Shown: positions 47,321-57,427 of the stretch, one piece after another | Layout: each line of letters opens with the position of its first letter | Position numbering within the stretch: position 1 is the first letter of the stretch | Assembly: GCF_051297175.1 (NCBI RefSeq) | Contig: NZ_JBINNY010000001.1 | Span: 4,464,001 to 4,528,000, forward strand | Origin: Dryocola sp051297175 | GTDB taxonomy: Bacteria; Pseudomonadota; Gammaproteobacteria; Enterobacterales; Enterobacteriaceae | Direction: 5' to 3' | DNA: 64,000 nt | The notes under the pieces: generated by a model | What the model saw: only the letters and a program-made list of their open reading frames with translations | The model's database searches: none | Told to the model about the DNA's origin: nothing | Position numbers and translations under genes: made by a program

Positions 47321-48049
47321 CTATTTTAAATCGTGCTGCGCCAGGAAAGGCTCCCCGCCCAGCTGGCGCATCTGCCGCAAAATCCACTGCTGACGCTGAC
47401 GCACGTAGCCTGACGGCGCGTTCGCTTTAAAACGGATCGGGTTAGGCAGCACGGCGGCAAGCATGGCCGCTTCCGAAGCACTCAGCCGGCTGGCGGGCTT
47501 GTGGAAATAACGCTGCGCGGCGGCTTCCACCCCGAAAGTCCCTTCCCCGAATTCCGCGATATTGAGATAAACCGTCAGAATGCGGCGCTTGCTCCACACC
47601 ATTTCCATGCCCACCGTTAGCCCCGCCTCCAGACCTTTGCGTATCCAGCTTCTTCCATCCCACAGAAACAGGTTTTTCGCCGTTTGCTGCGATATCGTCG
47701 ACGCCCCGCGCACGCGCTTTTCGTTACGCTCGTTATGCGAAATGGCCTTCTCGATAGAATCCATGTCAAAGCCCCAGTGTTCGGGGAATTTCTGGTCTTC
47801 GGCCGCAATCACCGCAAGCGGCATCCACGGCGAGATCTCGTCCATGCTCACCCAGTCCGAATGCGCTACGTAGCCGAAATCTCCGCTGAGCCAGGCGCTA
47901 AGCTGGCGCTCCGCCATGACGGCTGAGAAGGGAACCGGTAAAAAGCTAAAGAGGAGGATGCCCGCAACCCACAGCCCGGCGACGGCCAGCACGGCCCGCA
48001 ACACCCAGCGCTTGAAGAATGTCCCGAGCGCAAAACGCCCTTTCCTCAT
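47321..48049 (-). CDS. mtgA: Monofunctional peptidoglycan glycosyltransferase
   Basis: The 242-residue GT51 enzyme has one N-terminal membrane segment, the catalytic EDQKFPEHWGFD motif, and GASTISQQTAKNLFLW. It polymerises glycan strands from lipid II. Its start overlaps the elbB stop by four bases. Confidence 0.96.
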   Translation of the reverse strand: MRKGRFALGTFFKRWVLRAVLAVAGLWVAGILLFSFLPVPFSAVMAERQLSAWLSGDFGYVAHSDWVSMDEISPWMPLAVIAAEDQKFPEHWGFDMDSIEKAISHNERNEKRVRGASTISQQTAKNLFLWDGRSWIRKGLEAGLTVGMEMVWSKRRILTVYLNIAEFGEGTFGVEAAAQRYFHKPASRLSASEAAMLAAVLPNPIRFKANAPSGYVRQRQQWILRQMRQLGGEPFLAQHDLK

Positions 48050-48699
48050 GCGCTAAGGTCCAGTACGCGCGCCACTAGCTTTTCGATACCCGCCGCGGCT
48101 TCATCAATGCGCGTCGCCAGCATGTAGGCCGGTGTGGTGACGACCTTGTGCTCTTCATCGACCACGATATCATCCACCGGGCAAGGTACGTGCTCGGCGC
48201 CCATCACTTCGAGCATTTCCGCGAGGTCGATATCGGTGCCGATAGTCAGGCGCACCGGCATAGCCAAAATTTTAGGCAGCATGGCCGGGGCAATGCACAT
48301 GAAGCCCAGCGGCTTGCCCTGCGCGTGCAGGTCGCAAGCCAGCCGACGCAGATCGCTATCAACAAGGCAGTCGATACCGCTGGCGGCAAAGCTGCTGAGG
48401 TTTTTCGCCGCGCCGAAGCCGCCGGGAACAATCAGCGCATCCAGCTCATTTGCATTGGCCTCCGCAAGAGGCGTTATCGCGCCACGGGTAATTCTCGCGG
48501 CTTCGACCAGAACGTTTCGCCCTTCGCCCGTTGCGTCATTTGTCAGGTGATTGATTACGTCTGCTTGAGTTTTATCGGGTGCAAAGCAGACGGCTTCAGC
48601 GCCAGAACGCGCAATCGCCAGCAGCGTAATTACCGCCTCGTGAATCTCGCTGCCGTCGTAGACGCCGCAGCCGCTGAGCACCACGCCAACCTTCTTCAT
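48046..48699 (-). CDS. elbB: DJ-1/PfpI-like glyoxalase ElbB
   Basis: The 217-residue protein has the DJ-1 superfamily nucleophile elbow Cys in GFMCIAPAM and PGGFGAAKNL. E. coli ElbB has weak glyoxalase activity, and was once linked to isoprenoid synthesis; its role is unclear. ATG 48699 (MKKVGVVLSGCGVYDG) fits the family. Confidence 0.94.
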   Translation of the reverse strand: MKKVGVVLSGCGVYDGSEIHEAVITLLAIARSGAEAVCFAPDKTQADVINHLTNDATGEGRNVLVEAARITRGAITPLAEANANELDALIVPGGFGAAKNLSSFAASGIDCLVDSDLRRLACDLHAQGKPLGFMCIAPAMLPKILAMPVRLTIGTDIDLAEMLEVMGAEHVPCPVDDIVVDEEHKVVTTPAYMLATRIDEAAAGIEKLVARVLDLSA

Positions 48700-48819
48700 A
48701 TGGCCTTTCCTTTTCCGTCCGGCGACCATAATTATCAGTTATGGTAATTAGGCCGCTATGGTTCACACATTTTACTGATTCACGTAACAAACTTTTTAGG
48801 ATTTGCTATCTTAATTGCT

Positions 48820-48942
48820 GAGCAGCCCGCGATTTGCCGGTTGTGCCTTTTAACGCCCAATAATTAATAATCGGCGCAACCCTAATTTTCCCTGGTGTTG
48901 GCGCAGTATTCGCGCACCCCGGTTTATCCGGGGTCATTTTTT
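48820..48942 (+). ncRNA. arcZ: Small regulatory RNA ArcZ
   Basis: The sRNA lies between elbB and arcB on the opposite strand, as in E. coli. The functional 3' part is conserved (TTTCCCTGGTGTTGGCGCAG, then TATTCGCGCA). The terminator CCCCGG-TTTAT-CCGGGG with six Ts is present. The 5' part is diverged, so the start is approximate. TATCTT (48807-48812) may be its -10. ArcZ works with Hfq, activates rpoS and represses many mRNAs; in E. coli it is repressed by ArcA and acts back on arcB. Confidence 0.94.
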
Positions 48943-51282
48943 AGGGGCGTTTGCCACCCAGGCTTTCAGCACATCAACATCGTGCTGCCATTCCTGCTTC
49001 AGCTCTTCGATCCATTCACCAACATTATCTGACCAGGCTGGAAGATCCGGCGACTGAATCTGCTGGGCAACCTGCTGTAAATGACGCAGGCCAACCGAGC
49101 CCGCCGCGCCTTTAATTTTATGCCCTTCTTCCACCACGCCTTTGTTATCGCGGGCAGTCATATTTGATTCAAGAATGCTAATGTATCCCGGCATCATTTT
49201 TTCAAACATCGCCAGCCCATCGGTAATCAGTTTCGGACCGACTAATTCCATGTACTGCTCGAGCATCGGTATATCGAGTAACGCTTGCTGTTTATCGCTA
49301 TCAACTTGGGTCATTACGGATTCCTTCTCGGTGTCAGACTGTTGGTTATCCCAGAATTTCTGGATCACGGCCATCAGCGCCGGTACGGCAAGCGGCTTGC
49401 TCAGTACGTCATCCATTCCTGCATCCAGATACTCTTTTTTGTCTTTCAGCACGTTCGCCGTCAACGCCACCAGCGGCGGGAGATCTTCCTTGGCGAAGCG
49501 AACGTTCAGCTCGCGGGAAATATCCAGCCCGGTCATGTCCGGCAGCTGGATATCCAGCAGCACCAGGTCGTACTCGCCCGGCGTGAATTTTTCCAGCGCC
49601 TCTTTGCCCGTCATGGCAACGTCTACACTATTGCCCAGCTTCTCAAGCACCGAGCGGGCGACGATCACGTTCAGCTCGATATCTTCCACCAGCAGCACGT
49701 GCAGCGCAGGCAGCGGCATATCGTCATCGTCCAGCGTATCTTCCACCTCATCGGCCACGCGCGGCGCTTTTATAGTGAGGGTGAAAAGCGAGCCTTCGCC
49801 CGGGCTGCTGCTGACGGTGATATCCCCGCCCATGCTTTTCGCCAGGCGACGGGAAACCGCAAGCCCGATGCCGGTACCGGTAGCCGGTTTACCGCCGTTG
49901 ATATCCTTCACCTGATAATACATGGCGAAGATTTTGTCCTGCTCGTTCTGCGGAATGCCAATACCGGAATCCTGCACTTCGAAGCGCAGCGTCTCTTCGT
50001 CCTCACAGCGCACGCGCACCGAAACCTGCCCGCCCTTCGGCGTAAACTTCACGGCGTTGCTGATCAGATTCCAGAGGATCTGGCGCAGGCGCGTGCCGTC
50101 CGTCACCACCTTGTGCGGCAGCGGCAGCGTCGGATCCATAATAAACGTCAGCCCCTTCTGCTGCGCCTGCAGCCCGGAGAGGTTTTCAAGGTCGGCCAGG
50201 AAGCCGGTGAAATCAACCTGCTGGTTATCCAGCTGAACCTTGTGCCGTTCAAGCTTATCCATGTCGATAATATCGTTGAAGATATTGCCGAGGGTGATGG
50301 CGGAAACGTGGATGGTTTTCAGGTAGTTGGTCTGCTCGGCGTTCAGCTCGGTATCCAGCAGGATACGGCTCAGGCCGACGATGCCGTTAAGCGGCGTACG
50401 CAGCTCGTGGCTGATGGTAGAGATAAAGGTGGTCTTGTCCCGGCTGGCGCGCTCCAGCGCATCCTGATAGCGCTTACGCTCCGTGATATCGCGCCCAAAG
50501 CCCATCAGGCCGTGGCGCTTGCCCACGCGGTCATAATAGGGAACCTTACGAATTTCGAAGCACGCTTTGCGCCCGTCAGGATAGTCCAGCCACTGTTCGT
50601 AGGTCAGAGAAACGTTGTGGCGGAAGACCTTTTCATCGGTTTCGATAACCTTTTGCGCCGCCTCCGGCGAGTAGACATCCTGCGGCTTCAGGTTAACCAG
50701 CTGCTTCTCGCTTTTGCCGGTCAGCAGCTCCATCGCGCGGTTGCAGCCGGAGAATTCTTTATCTTCATTGCGATAGAAAACGAGGTCCGGCGAGGCGTCG
50801 AGGAACGAACGCAGGAATGAAGACTGCTGCTCGAGGCGAATCTGCGTTTCCTCACGCTCCTGCATCTCTACCTTGAGCTGCTCCAGCATGGTCTGGCGTT
50901 CGTCTTCCGCCTTAACACGGTCGGCGATTTCCTGATTCAGCTGGGCGATATTGTCCTTGAGCTGCACGTTCAGCTTGAGATCGCGCTCGCGCATCTCTTC
51001 GAGCTTATCGACAAGCTTCGACAGCCGCTGGCGCGACTCCTCAAGCTGCTCAACCACGACCGAAAGGAAATAGACCGCCCAGGGCGTAATCAGCAGGCCA
51101 AAGAAGATGGAACGCACCACATCGATGCTCTCGACTTCGCCGCGCAGCAGCATGGTGACCGCCATCTGCACGAAGATGGCGAGCACCACCAGCGCCGAGG
51201 CCAGCAGGAGCGAGAAGCGCACGAGCCCGAGCTTCACCATTAAATCAACGTAATACTGCGCCAGTAACCGGATTTGCTTCAT
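48934..51282 (-). CDS. arcB: Aerobic respiration sensor kinase ArcB
   Basis: The 782-residue tripartite sensor has two N-terminal membrane segments, a coiled-coil linker, a PAS domain (about 155-270), a histidine kinase domain (STISHELRTPLNG, His near 292), a receiver domain (LVLLDIQLPDMTG, Asp near 577) and an HPt domain (GHKIKGAAGSVG, His near 721). It senses quinone redox state and phosphorylates ArcA. It is four residues longer than E. coli ArcB. Its stop codon lies within the T-run of the opposite-strand arcZ terminator. Confidence 0.97.
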   Translation of the reverse strand: MKQIRLLAQYYVDLMVKLGLVRFSLLLASALVVLAIFVQMAVTMLLRGEVESIDVVRSIFFGLLITPWAVYFLSVVVEQLEESRQRLSKLVDKLEEMRERDLKLNVQLKDNIAQLNQEIADRVKAEDERQTMLEQLKVEMQEREETQIRLEQQSSFLRSFLDASPDLVFYRNEDKEFSGCNRAMELLTGKSEKQLVNLKPQDVYSPEAAQKVIETDEKVFRHNVSLTYEQWLDYPDGRKACFEIRKVPYYDRVGKRHGLMGFGRDITERKRYQDALERASRDKTTFISTISHELRTPLNGIVGLSRILLDTELNAEQTNYLKTIHVSAITLGNIFNDIIDMDKLERHKVQLDNQQVDFTGFLADLENLSGLQAQQKGLTFIMDPTLPLPHKVVTDGTRLRQILWNLISNAVKFTPKGGQVSVRVRCEDEETLRFEVQDSGIGIPQNEQDKIFAMYYQVKDINGGKPATGTGIGLAVSRRLAKSMGGDITVSSSPGEGSLFTLTIKAPRVADEVEDTLDDDDMPLPALHVLLVEDIELNVIVARSVLEKLGNSVDVAMTGKEALEKFTPGEYDLVLLDIQLPDMTGLDISRELNVRFAKEDLPPLVALTANVLKDKKEYLDAGMDDVLSKPLAVPALMAVIQKFWDNQQSDTEKESVMTQVDSDKQQALLDIPMLEQYMELVGPKLITDGLAMFEKMMPGYISILESNMTARDNKGVVEEGHKIKGAAGSVGLRHLQQVAQQIQSPDLPAWSDNVGEWIEELKQEWQHDVDVLKAWVANAPKK

Positions 51283-51343
51283 GGAACGTTTCCTTCGCCA
51301 ACAATCCGCTAAATATACCGCAAAAAGGCGTAACGCTCAGGAA

Positions 51344-52276
51344 TTACGAGATAAGAGTGGGATCCCACGGGGTGCCAAGCGCCGATCCCTGCGGGCCGTG
51401 CTCGAGCAAATACCTGTCGATTTCGACCATGCCGGTCCAGCGGTTTTCGCACCACAGCGGGGCCAGCAGCGTAGGGCGGCGGGCGCTGGCGGAGATGCGA
51501 TGGTAGACGACATCAAGCGGCGTGTGGCGAATCATCTCCCCCGCCGTCACCGTATATTCTTCCAGCTCAATGCCCTGTAGCCGCCCGGCCTGCCAGCTTT
51601 TTGCCATGGTGCTGCCCGCAACGATATGCAGCGGATGAAGCTTGATGCCGTCCACGCCGGTCTCAACAACTTTCTCCAGCGTTTCCATGCAGTGCGTCTG
51701 CCCTTCTCCCGGCAGGCCGACGATAAGGTGGCTGCACACCCGCAGGCCACGCTCGCGGGCGCGGCGGGTGGTTTCCTGATAGCAGGCAAAGTCGTGGCCG
51801 CGGTTGATGCGGTGCAGGGTTTTGTCGTGCGCGGTTTGCAGGCCCAGCTCCAGCCAGACCTCGTAGCCCCGCTCGTGATATTCGCTGAGCAAATCCAGCA
51901 CGCTGTCCGGCACGCAGTCGGGCCGCGTGCCCACGCACAGGCCGACGATATTCGCCTGGCCGATAGCCTGCTGGTACATGGAGCGCAGCACCTGAACCTC
52001 TGCCCAGGTGCTGGTGTAGGCCTGGAAGTAAGCAAGATAGTGCTGGGCGCGGTTAACCTGCTTCGCCTGGTGCGCGAGCTGTTCGGCAATCGAGTTATGC
52101 TGCTGCGCTTCGTCAGCAAAGGAGGCGACGTTGCAAAACGTACAGCCGCCGCGGCCGATGGTGCCGTCGCGGTTGGGGCAGCTAAAACCGCCGTGCAGCG
52201 TGAGTTTATGGACTTTATGCCCGTGGCGGCGAGTAAGATCCCCACCAAACATATTGACTAATTTCTGTAACTGCAT
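51344..52276 (-). CDS. yhcC: Radical SAM protein YhcC
   Basis: The 310-residue protein has the cluster motif CPNRDGTIGRGGCTFCN near the N-terminus, a spacing typical of the YhcC/Elp3-like radical SAM group, and HLIVGLPGEG. Its substrate is not established. It lies 61 bases upstream of arcB in the same direction and is divergent from gltB across 681 bases. Confidence 0.93.
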   Translation of the reverse strand: MQLQKLVNMFGGDLTRRHGHKVHKLTLHGGFSCPNRDGTIGRGGCTFCNVASFADEAQQHNSIAEQLAHQAKQVNRAQHYLAYFQAYTSTWAEVQVLRSMYQQAIGQANIVGLCVGTRPDCVPDSVLDLLSEYHERGYEVWLELGLQTAHDKTLHRINRGHDFACYQETTRRARERGLRVCSHLIVGLPGEGQTHCMETLEKVVETGVDGIKLHPLHIVAGSTMAKSWQAGRLQGIELEEYTVTAGEMIRHTPLDVVYHRISASARRPTLLAPLWCENRWTGMVEIDRYLLEHGPQGSALGTPWDPTLIS

Positions 52277-52871
52277 AATCTGATGGGCCGGCCCGAAAAA
52301 GGGGCTTAGCCTGCCATTTTCTGCGTTAATCGGCGATGACCTGGATCAATCGCTCTGGCGCAGCTTTATCTATTGCATAATCAAGCAAAATAAGTGCAAC
52401 ACTATTCACCCAGCAATGCCATTACATTTGCTTATATACACGTCGATTATTGAAAGAATATGACGGCTGGTGAAAAACAGTGTCATGCTGCACGCCAACG
52501 ACGGATAGCAGCACAACGTGCTGGCAATATCAGCATAGTCAGCATGGTCTGGACTTTTGCTGGCTTGCAGACAGTGAGAGAGATCACATAACCCGCCTCG
52601 TTCCCCGGCCATGCAATCAGCCCCAAAAAGACAAAATAACCTTTATCATCAGCCAGTTAATCACCTCTTAGCACAATTACGTATAAATAAGAATGCCATT
52701 TGACCTGTCCCAGCTTTCCCGATAACTTGGAAATCCGCTGGAAGCTTTCTGGATGGGTTCTGTGCCCATCATATTTATGCAGTAATTTAGATTCCCTCTA
52801 AAGCAAGTCCTCAACACTTGTGACACCGGATGCGTTGGACATGAAGAGGGCGACACGCGAGGTAAGCGTAG
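52277..52871 (+). promoter_or_regulatory. gltB control region
   Basis: No full-length gene. In E. coli the gltBDF control region binds Lrp, IHF and CRP over several hundred bases, and the length here agrees. TATAAA at 52682-52687 is a possible -10. TCAGCA repeats (about 52530-52550) and GATGGG-TTCTGTG-CCCATC (52752-52770) are notable local structures. Promoter assignment is tentative. Confidence 0.45.
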
Positions 52872-53006
52872 ATGCGCAAACCCCGTCGCCATGCCCTTGC
52901 TGCGCCCACGCGCAAACGGTATCGGGAATCACGTAGAGCCTGGGGAGGTTCACTGATATGTTGTACGATAAATCCCTTGAGAAGGATAACTGTGGTTTCG
53001 GCCTGA
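52872..53006 (+). CDS. Possible Arg-rich leader ORF overlapping gltB
   Basis: A 44-codon frame starts MRKPRRHALAAPTRKR with GAGGT eight bases upstream of its ATG. It ends 49 bases inside gltB in another frame. Ten of 44 codons are Arg. Older annotations of E. coli gltB, as I remember them, include an in-frame extension starting with nearly the same RKPRRHAL stretch. Here a stop (TAG, 52934-52936) breaks the gltB frame, so the stretch cannot be part of GltB. It could be a regulatory leader peptide or conserved RNA. Confidence 0.4.
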   Translation: MRKPRRHALAAPTRKRYRESRRAWGGSLICCTINPLRRITVVSA

Positions 53007-56000
53007 TCGCCCACATAGAAGGCGAACCTAGCCACAAGGTAGTGCGTACCGCTATTCACGCACTGGCCCGAATGCAGCACCGTGGTGCAATACTCGCCGA
53101 TGGCAAAACCGGCGACGGTTGCGGCCTGCTATTACAAAAGCCCGACCGTTTCTTCCGCATCGTTGCCGAAGAGCGCGGCTGGCGTTTGGCTAAAAACTAT
53201 GCCGTAGGCATGATTTTCTTAAGCAAGGACCCCGTTCTTGCCGAAGCAAGCCGCCGTATTGTTGAAGAAGAGCTACAGAACGAAACCCTGTCGATCGTTG
53301 GCTGGCGCGAAGTGCCGACCAACGAAGACGTGCTCGGTGAAATCGCCCTCTCCTCCAAGCCTCGCATCGAACAAATTTTTGTTAATGCACCTGCCGGCTG
53401 GCGCCCGCGCGATATGGAACGTCGCCTGTTTATCGCCCGTCGCCGCATTGAAAAACGCATCCAGGATGATAAAGACTTCTACGTTTGTAGCCTGTCAAAC
53501 CTGGTTAACATCTATAAAGGTCTGTGTATGCCGGCGGATTTGCCGCGCTTTTACCTGGACCTGGCGGACCTGCGTCTGGAATCGGCCATTTGCCTGTTCC
53601 ACCAGCGCTTCTCCACCAACACCGTGCCGCGCTGGCCGCTGGCACAGCCGTTCCGCTACCTGGCCCATAACGGTGAGATCAACACCATCACCGGTAACCG
53701 CCAGTGGGCGCGCGCGCGTACCTACAAATTCCAGACCCCGCTGATCCCCGATCTGCACGATGCTGCGCCATTCGTTAACGAAACCGGCTCGGACTCCAGC
53801 TCGATGGATAACATGCTTGAACTGCTGTTAGCGGGCGGCATGGACATCGTGCGCGCCATGCGCCTGCTTGTTCCGCCAGCCTGGCAGAACAACCCGAACA
53901 TGGACCCGGAGCTGCGCGCGTTCTTCGACTTTAACTCCATGCACATGGAGCCGTGGGACGGCCCGGCCGGTATCGTTATGTCCGACGGGCGTTTCGCCGC
54001 CTGTAACCTTGACCGTAACGGCCTGCGCCCTGCCCGCTACGTCATCACCAAAGACAAGCTCATTACCTGCGCCTCAGAAGTCGGCATCTGGGACTACCAG
54101 CCGGACGAAGTGGTGGAAAAAGGCCGCGTAGGCCCGGGCGAGCTTATGGTTATCGACACCCGCGTGGGCCGCATCCTTCACTCCGCGGAAACCGATGACG
54201 ACTTAAAGAGCCGCCACCCTTATAAAGAGTGGATGGAAAACAACGTCCGTCGCCTGGTGCCGTTTGAAGACCTGCCGGACGAAGAAGTGGGCACGCGCGA
54301 ACTGGATGACGATACGCTCGCCAGCTTCCAGAAGCAGTTTAACTACAGCAGCGAAGAGCTGGATTCCATCCTGCGCGTGCTGGGCGAAAACGGCCAGGAA
54401 GCGGTTGGCTCGATGGGCGACGATACGCCGTTTGCCGTGCTTTCCAGCCAGCCTCGTATTATCTACGACTACTTCCGCCAGCAGTTTGCGCAGGTGACCA
54501 ACCCGCCTATCGATCCGCTGCGTGAAGCCCACGTAATGTCGCTTGCCACCAGCATCGGCCGCGAAATGAACGTCTTCTGCGAAGCGGAAGGCCAGGCGCA
54601 CCGCCTGAGCTTCAAATCGCCGATCCTGCTGTGGTCTGATTTCCAGCAGCTTACGCAGCTCGAAGAGCAGCATTACCGCGCCGACACGCTGGACATCACC
54701 TACGACGTCACCACCCAATCGCTGCACGAAACCGTCAGCGCCCTGTGCGACGAGGCCGAGCGCATGGTGCGCAGCGGCACCGTTCTGCTGGTGCTGTCTG
54801 ACCGCAACATTGCCAAAAACCGCCTGCCGGTTCCGGCCCCGATGGCGGTCGGTGCGATCCAGACTCGCCTCGTTGAGAAGAGCCTACGCTGCGACGCCAA
54901 CATCATCGTTGAAACCGCCTCCGCCCGCGACCCGCACCACTTCGCCGTGCTGCTGGGCTTTGGCGCAACGGCAATTTACCCGTACCTCGCCTACGAATCG
55001 CTGGCAAGGCTGGTCGATACCGGCGCTATCGACAAAAACTACCGCAGCGTGATGCAGAACTACCGCAACGGCATCAACAAAGGGCTGTACAAGATCATGT
55101 CCAAAATGGGCATCTCGACTATCGCCTCCTACCGCTGCTCAAAGCTGTTCGAAGCAGTCGGCCTGCATAAAGAAGTCTCCGAACTGTGCTTCCAGGGCGT
55201 GGTCAGCCGCATCGGCGGTGCGGGCTTTAACGACTTCCAGCAGGATTTGCTGAACCTTTCCAAGCGCGCGTGGCTGGTCCGCAAGCCGCTGGATCAGGGT
55301 GGCCAGCTGAAGTTCGTCCACGGCGGCGAATATCACGCCTACAACCCGGACGTGGTGCAGACGCTGCAAAAAGCCGTGAACAGCGGCGAGTACAAAGATT
55401 ATCAAGAGTACGCGAAGCTTGTGAACGAACGCCCGGTGGCAACGCTGCGCGATATGCTGGCGCTGAATCCGCAGGGTGAAAGCGTACGCATTGAAGACGT
55501 TGAGCCAGCCGCCGAGCTGTACAAACGCTTCGACACCGCCGCCATGTCCATCGGCGCGTTAAGCCCGGAAGCGCACGAATCCTTAGCTGAAGCGATGAAC
55601 AGCATCGGCGGGAACTCCAACTCCGGCGAAGGCGGCGAAGACCCGGCGCGCTACGGCACCAACAAAGTGTCGCGCATCAAGCAGGTCGCTTCCGGCCGCT
55701 TCGGCGTGACGCCAGCCTACCTGGTCAACGCCGACGTTATTCAGATTAAAGTGGCCCAGGGCGCGAAACCTGGCGAAGGCGGTCAGCTGCCCGGCGATAA
55801 AGTTACGCCATACATCGCCAAGCTGCGCTATTCCGTGCCGGGCGTGACGCTGATTTCACCTCCGCCACATCACGATATCTATTCGATTGAAGACCTGGCA
55901 CAGCTGATTTTCGACCTGAAACAGGTTAACCCGAAGGCGATGATTTCCGTGAAGCTGGTTTCCGAACCGGGCGTCGGCACCATCGCCACCGGCGTGGCAA

Positions 56001-57418
56001 AAGCCTATGCGGACCTGATTACTATCGCGGGCTACGACGGCGGCACGGGCGCAAGCCCGCTCTCTTCCGTGAAGTACGCGGGCTGTCCGTGGGAGCTGGG
56101 CCTTGTGGAAACACAGCAGGCGCTGGTCGCTAACGGCTTACGCCATAAGATCCGCCTGCAGGTTGATGGCGGCCTGAAAACCGGCCTCGACATCATCAAA
56201 GCGGCGATCCTCGGCGCTGAAAGCTTCGGCTTCGGTACCGGCCCGATGGTGGCACTGGGCTGCAAATACCTGCGTATTTGCCACCTCAACAACTGCGCGA
56301 CGGGCGTTGCAACCCAGGACGAAAAGCTGCGTAAGAACCACTATCACGGCCTGCCGTTCAAAGTGACCAACTACTTTGAGTTTATCGCGCGCGAAACGCG
56401 TGAGCTGATGGCGCAGCTGGGCGTAAAGCGCCTGGTGGATCTGATTGGCCGCACCGACCTGCTCAAAGAGCTGGACGGCTTCACCGCCAAGCAGCAAAAC
56501 CTCGACCTGTCGAACCTGCTGAAAACGGCGGAGCCAATGCCGGGCAAAGCGGTTTACTGCACCGAGCACAACCCGCCGTTTGATAAAGGCGATCTGAACG
56601 CGCAGCTGCTGGCTCAGGCTAAGCAGTACGTGGACGACAAGCAGAGCAAAACGTTCTGGTTTGATATCCGCAACACCGACCGTTCGGTAGGGGCGATGCT
56701 TTCTGGCTATATCGCGCAGCACAACGGCGACCAGGGGCTGGCGGCAGATCCAATCAAAGCGCACTTTAGCGGAACCGCGGGCCAGAGCTTCGGCGTGTGG
56801 AACGCGGGCGGCGTTGAGCTGCACCTGACCGGCGATGCCAACGACTACGTGGGCAAAGGCATGGCGGGCGGCCTGATCTCCCTGCGTCCTCCGGTAGGCT
56901 CAGCCTTCCGCAGCCATGAAGCGACGATCATCGGCAACACCTGCCTGTACGGCGCAACCGGCGGCAAGCTTTACGCCGCAGGCCGCGCGGGCGAACGTTT
57001 CGCGGTGCGTAACTCCGGTGCTATCACCGTGGTTGAAGGCATTGGCGATAACGGCTGTGAATACATGACCGGCGGCATCGTCTGCGTCATCGGCAAAACC
57101 GGCGTCAACTTCGGCGCGGGCATGACCGGCGGCTTCGCCTACGTGCTCGACGAAGACGGCGATTTCCGTAAGCGCGTTAACCCTGAGCTTGTTGAGCTGC
57201 TCAGCGTTGAAGATCTGGCGATCCACGAAGAGCACCTGCGCGGCATGATTACCGAGCACGTGCAGCTGACGGGCTCCCAGCGCGGCGAAGAGATCCTGGC
57301 GAACTGGCCAACCTTCGCGGCGAAATTCACGCTGGTTAAACCGAAGTCCAGTGATGTCAAAGCATTGTTGGGTCACCGTAGTCGTTCCGCAGCCGAGCTG
57401 CGGGTGCAGGCGCAGTAA
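52958..57418 (+). CDS. gltB: Glutamate synthase large subunit
   Basis: The 1486-residue enzyme begins MLYDKSLEKDNCGFG; removal of an 11-residue propeptide exposes the catalytic Cys12 of the glutaminase domain. The central domain, the FMN synthase domain (GEGGEDPARYGTNK, SPPPHHDIYSIEDLAQL), the 3Fe-4S cysteines (CKYLRICHLNNC, near residue 1101) and the C-terminal beta-helix domain are all present. With GltD it makes two glutamates from glutamine and 2-oxoglutarate. GGGGAGG precedes the ATG by nine bases. Confidence 0.98.
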   Translation: MLYDKSLEKDNCGFGLIAHIEGEPSHKVVRTAIHALARMQHRGAILADGKTGDGCGLLLQKPDRFFRIVAEERGWRLAKNYAVGMIFLSKDPVLAEASRRIVEEELQNETLSIVGWREVPTNEDVLGEIALSSKPRIEQIFVNAPAGWRPRDMERRLFIARRRIEKRIQDDKDFYVCSLSNLVNIYKGLCMPADLPRFYLDLADLRLESAICLFHQRFSTNTVPRWPLAQPFRYLAHNGEINTITGNRQWARARTYKFQTPLIPDLHDAAPFVNETGSDSSSMDNMLELLLAGGMDIVRAMRLLVPPAWQNNPNMDPELRAFFDFNSMHMEPWDGPAGIVMSDGRFAACNLDRNGLRPARYVITKDKLITCASEVGIWDYQPDEVVEKGRVGPGELMVIDTRVGRILHSAETDDDLKSRHPYKEWMENNVRRLVPFEDLPDEEVGTRELDDDTLASFQKQFNYSSEELDSILRVLGENGQEAVGSMGDDTPFAVLSSQPRIIYDYFRQQFAQVTNPPIDPLREAHVMSLATSIGREMNVFCEAEGQAHRLSFKSPILLWSDFQQLTQLEEQHYRADTLDITYDVTTQSLHETVSALCDEAERMVRSGTVLLVLSDRNIAKNRLPVPAPMAVGAIQTRLVEKSLRCDANIIVETASARDPHHFAVLLGFGATAIYPYLAYESLARLVDTGAIDKNYRSVMQNYRNGINKGLYKIMSKMGISTIASYRCSKLFEAVGLHKEVSELCFQGVVSRIGGAGFNDFQQDLLNLSKRAWLVRKPLDQGGQLKFVHGGEYHAYNPDVVQTLQKAVNSGEYKDYQEYAKLVNERPVATLRDMLALNPQGESVRIEDVEPAAELYKRFDTAAMSIGALSPEAHESLAEAMNSIGGNSNSGEGGEDPARYGTNKVSRIKQVASGRFGVTPAYLVNADVIQIKVAQGAKPGEGGQLPGDKVTPYIAKLRYSVPGVTLISPPPHHDIYSIEDLAQLIFDLKQVNPKAMISVKLVSEPGVGTIATGVAKAYADLITIAGYDGGTGASPLSSVKYAGCPWELGLVETQQALVANGLRHKIRLQVDGGLKTGLDIIKAAILGAESFGFGTGPMVALGCKYLRICHLNNCATGVATQDEKLRKNHYHGLPFKVTNYFEFIARETRELMAQLGVKRLVDLIGRTDLLKELDGFTAKQQNLDLSNLLKTAEPMPGKAVYCTEHNPPFDKGDLNAQLLAQAKQYVDDKQSKTFWFDIRNTDRSVGAMLSGYIAQHNGDQGLAADPIKAHFSGTAGQSFGVWNAGGVELHLTGDANDYVGKGMAGGLISLRPPVGSAFRSHEATIIGNTCLYGATGGKLYAAGRAGERFAVRNSGAITVVEGIGDNGCEYMTGGIVCVIGKTGVNFGAGMTGGFAYVLDEDGDFRKRVNPELVELLSVEDLAIHEEHLRGMITEHVQLTGSQRGEEILANWPTFAAKFTLVKPKSSDVKALLGHRSRSAAELRVQAQ

Positions 57419-57427
57419 GAGGTCACG

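Noticed and set aside
48148..48747. 199-codon open frame opposite elbB
   Set aside because: Antisense shadow of elbB.
49285..50820. 511-codon open frame on the plus strand
   Set aside because: It is the shadow of arcB, which is fully supported by domains.
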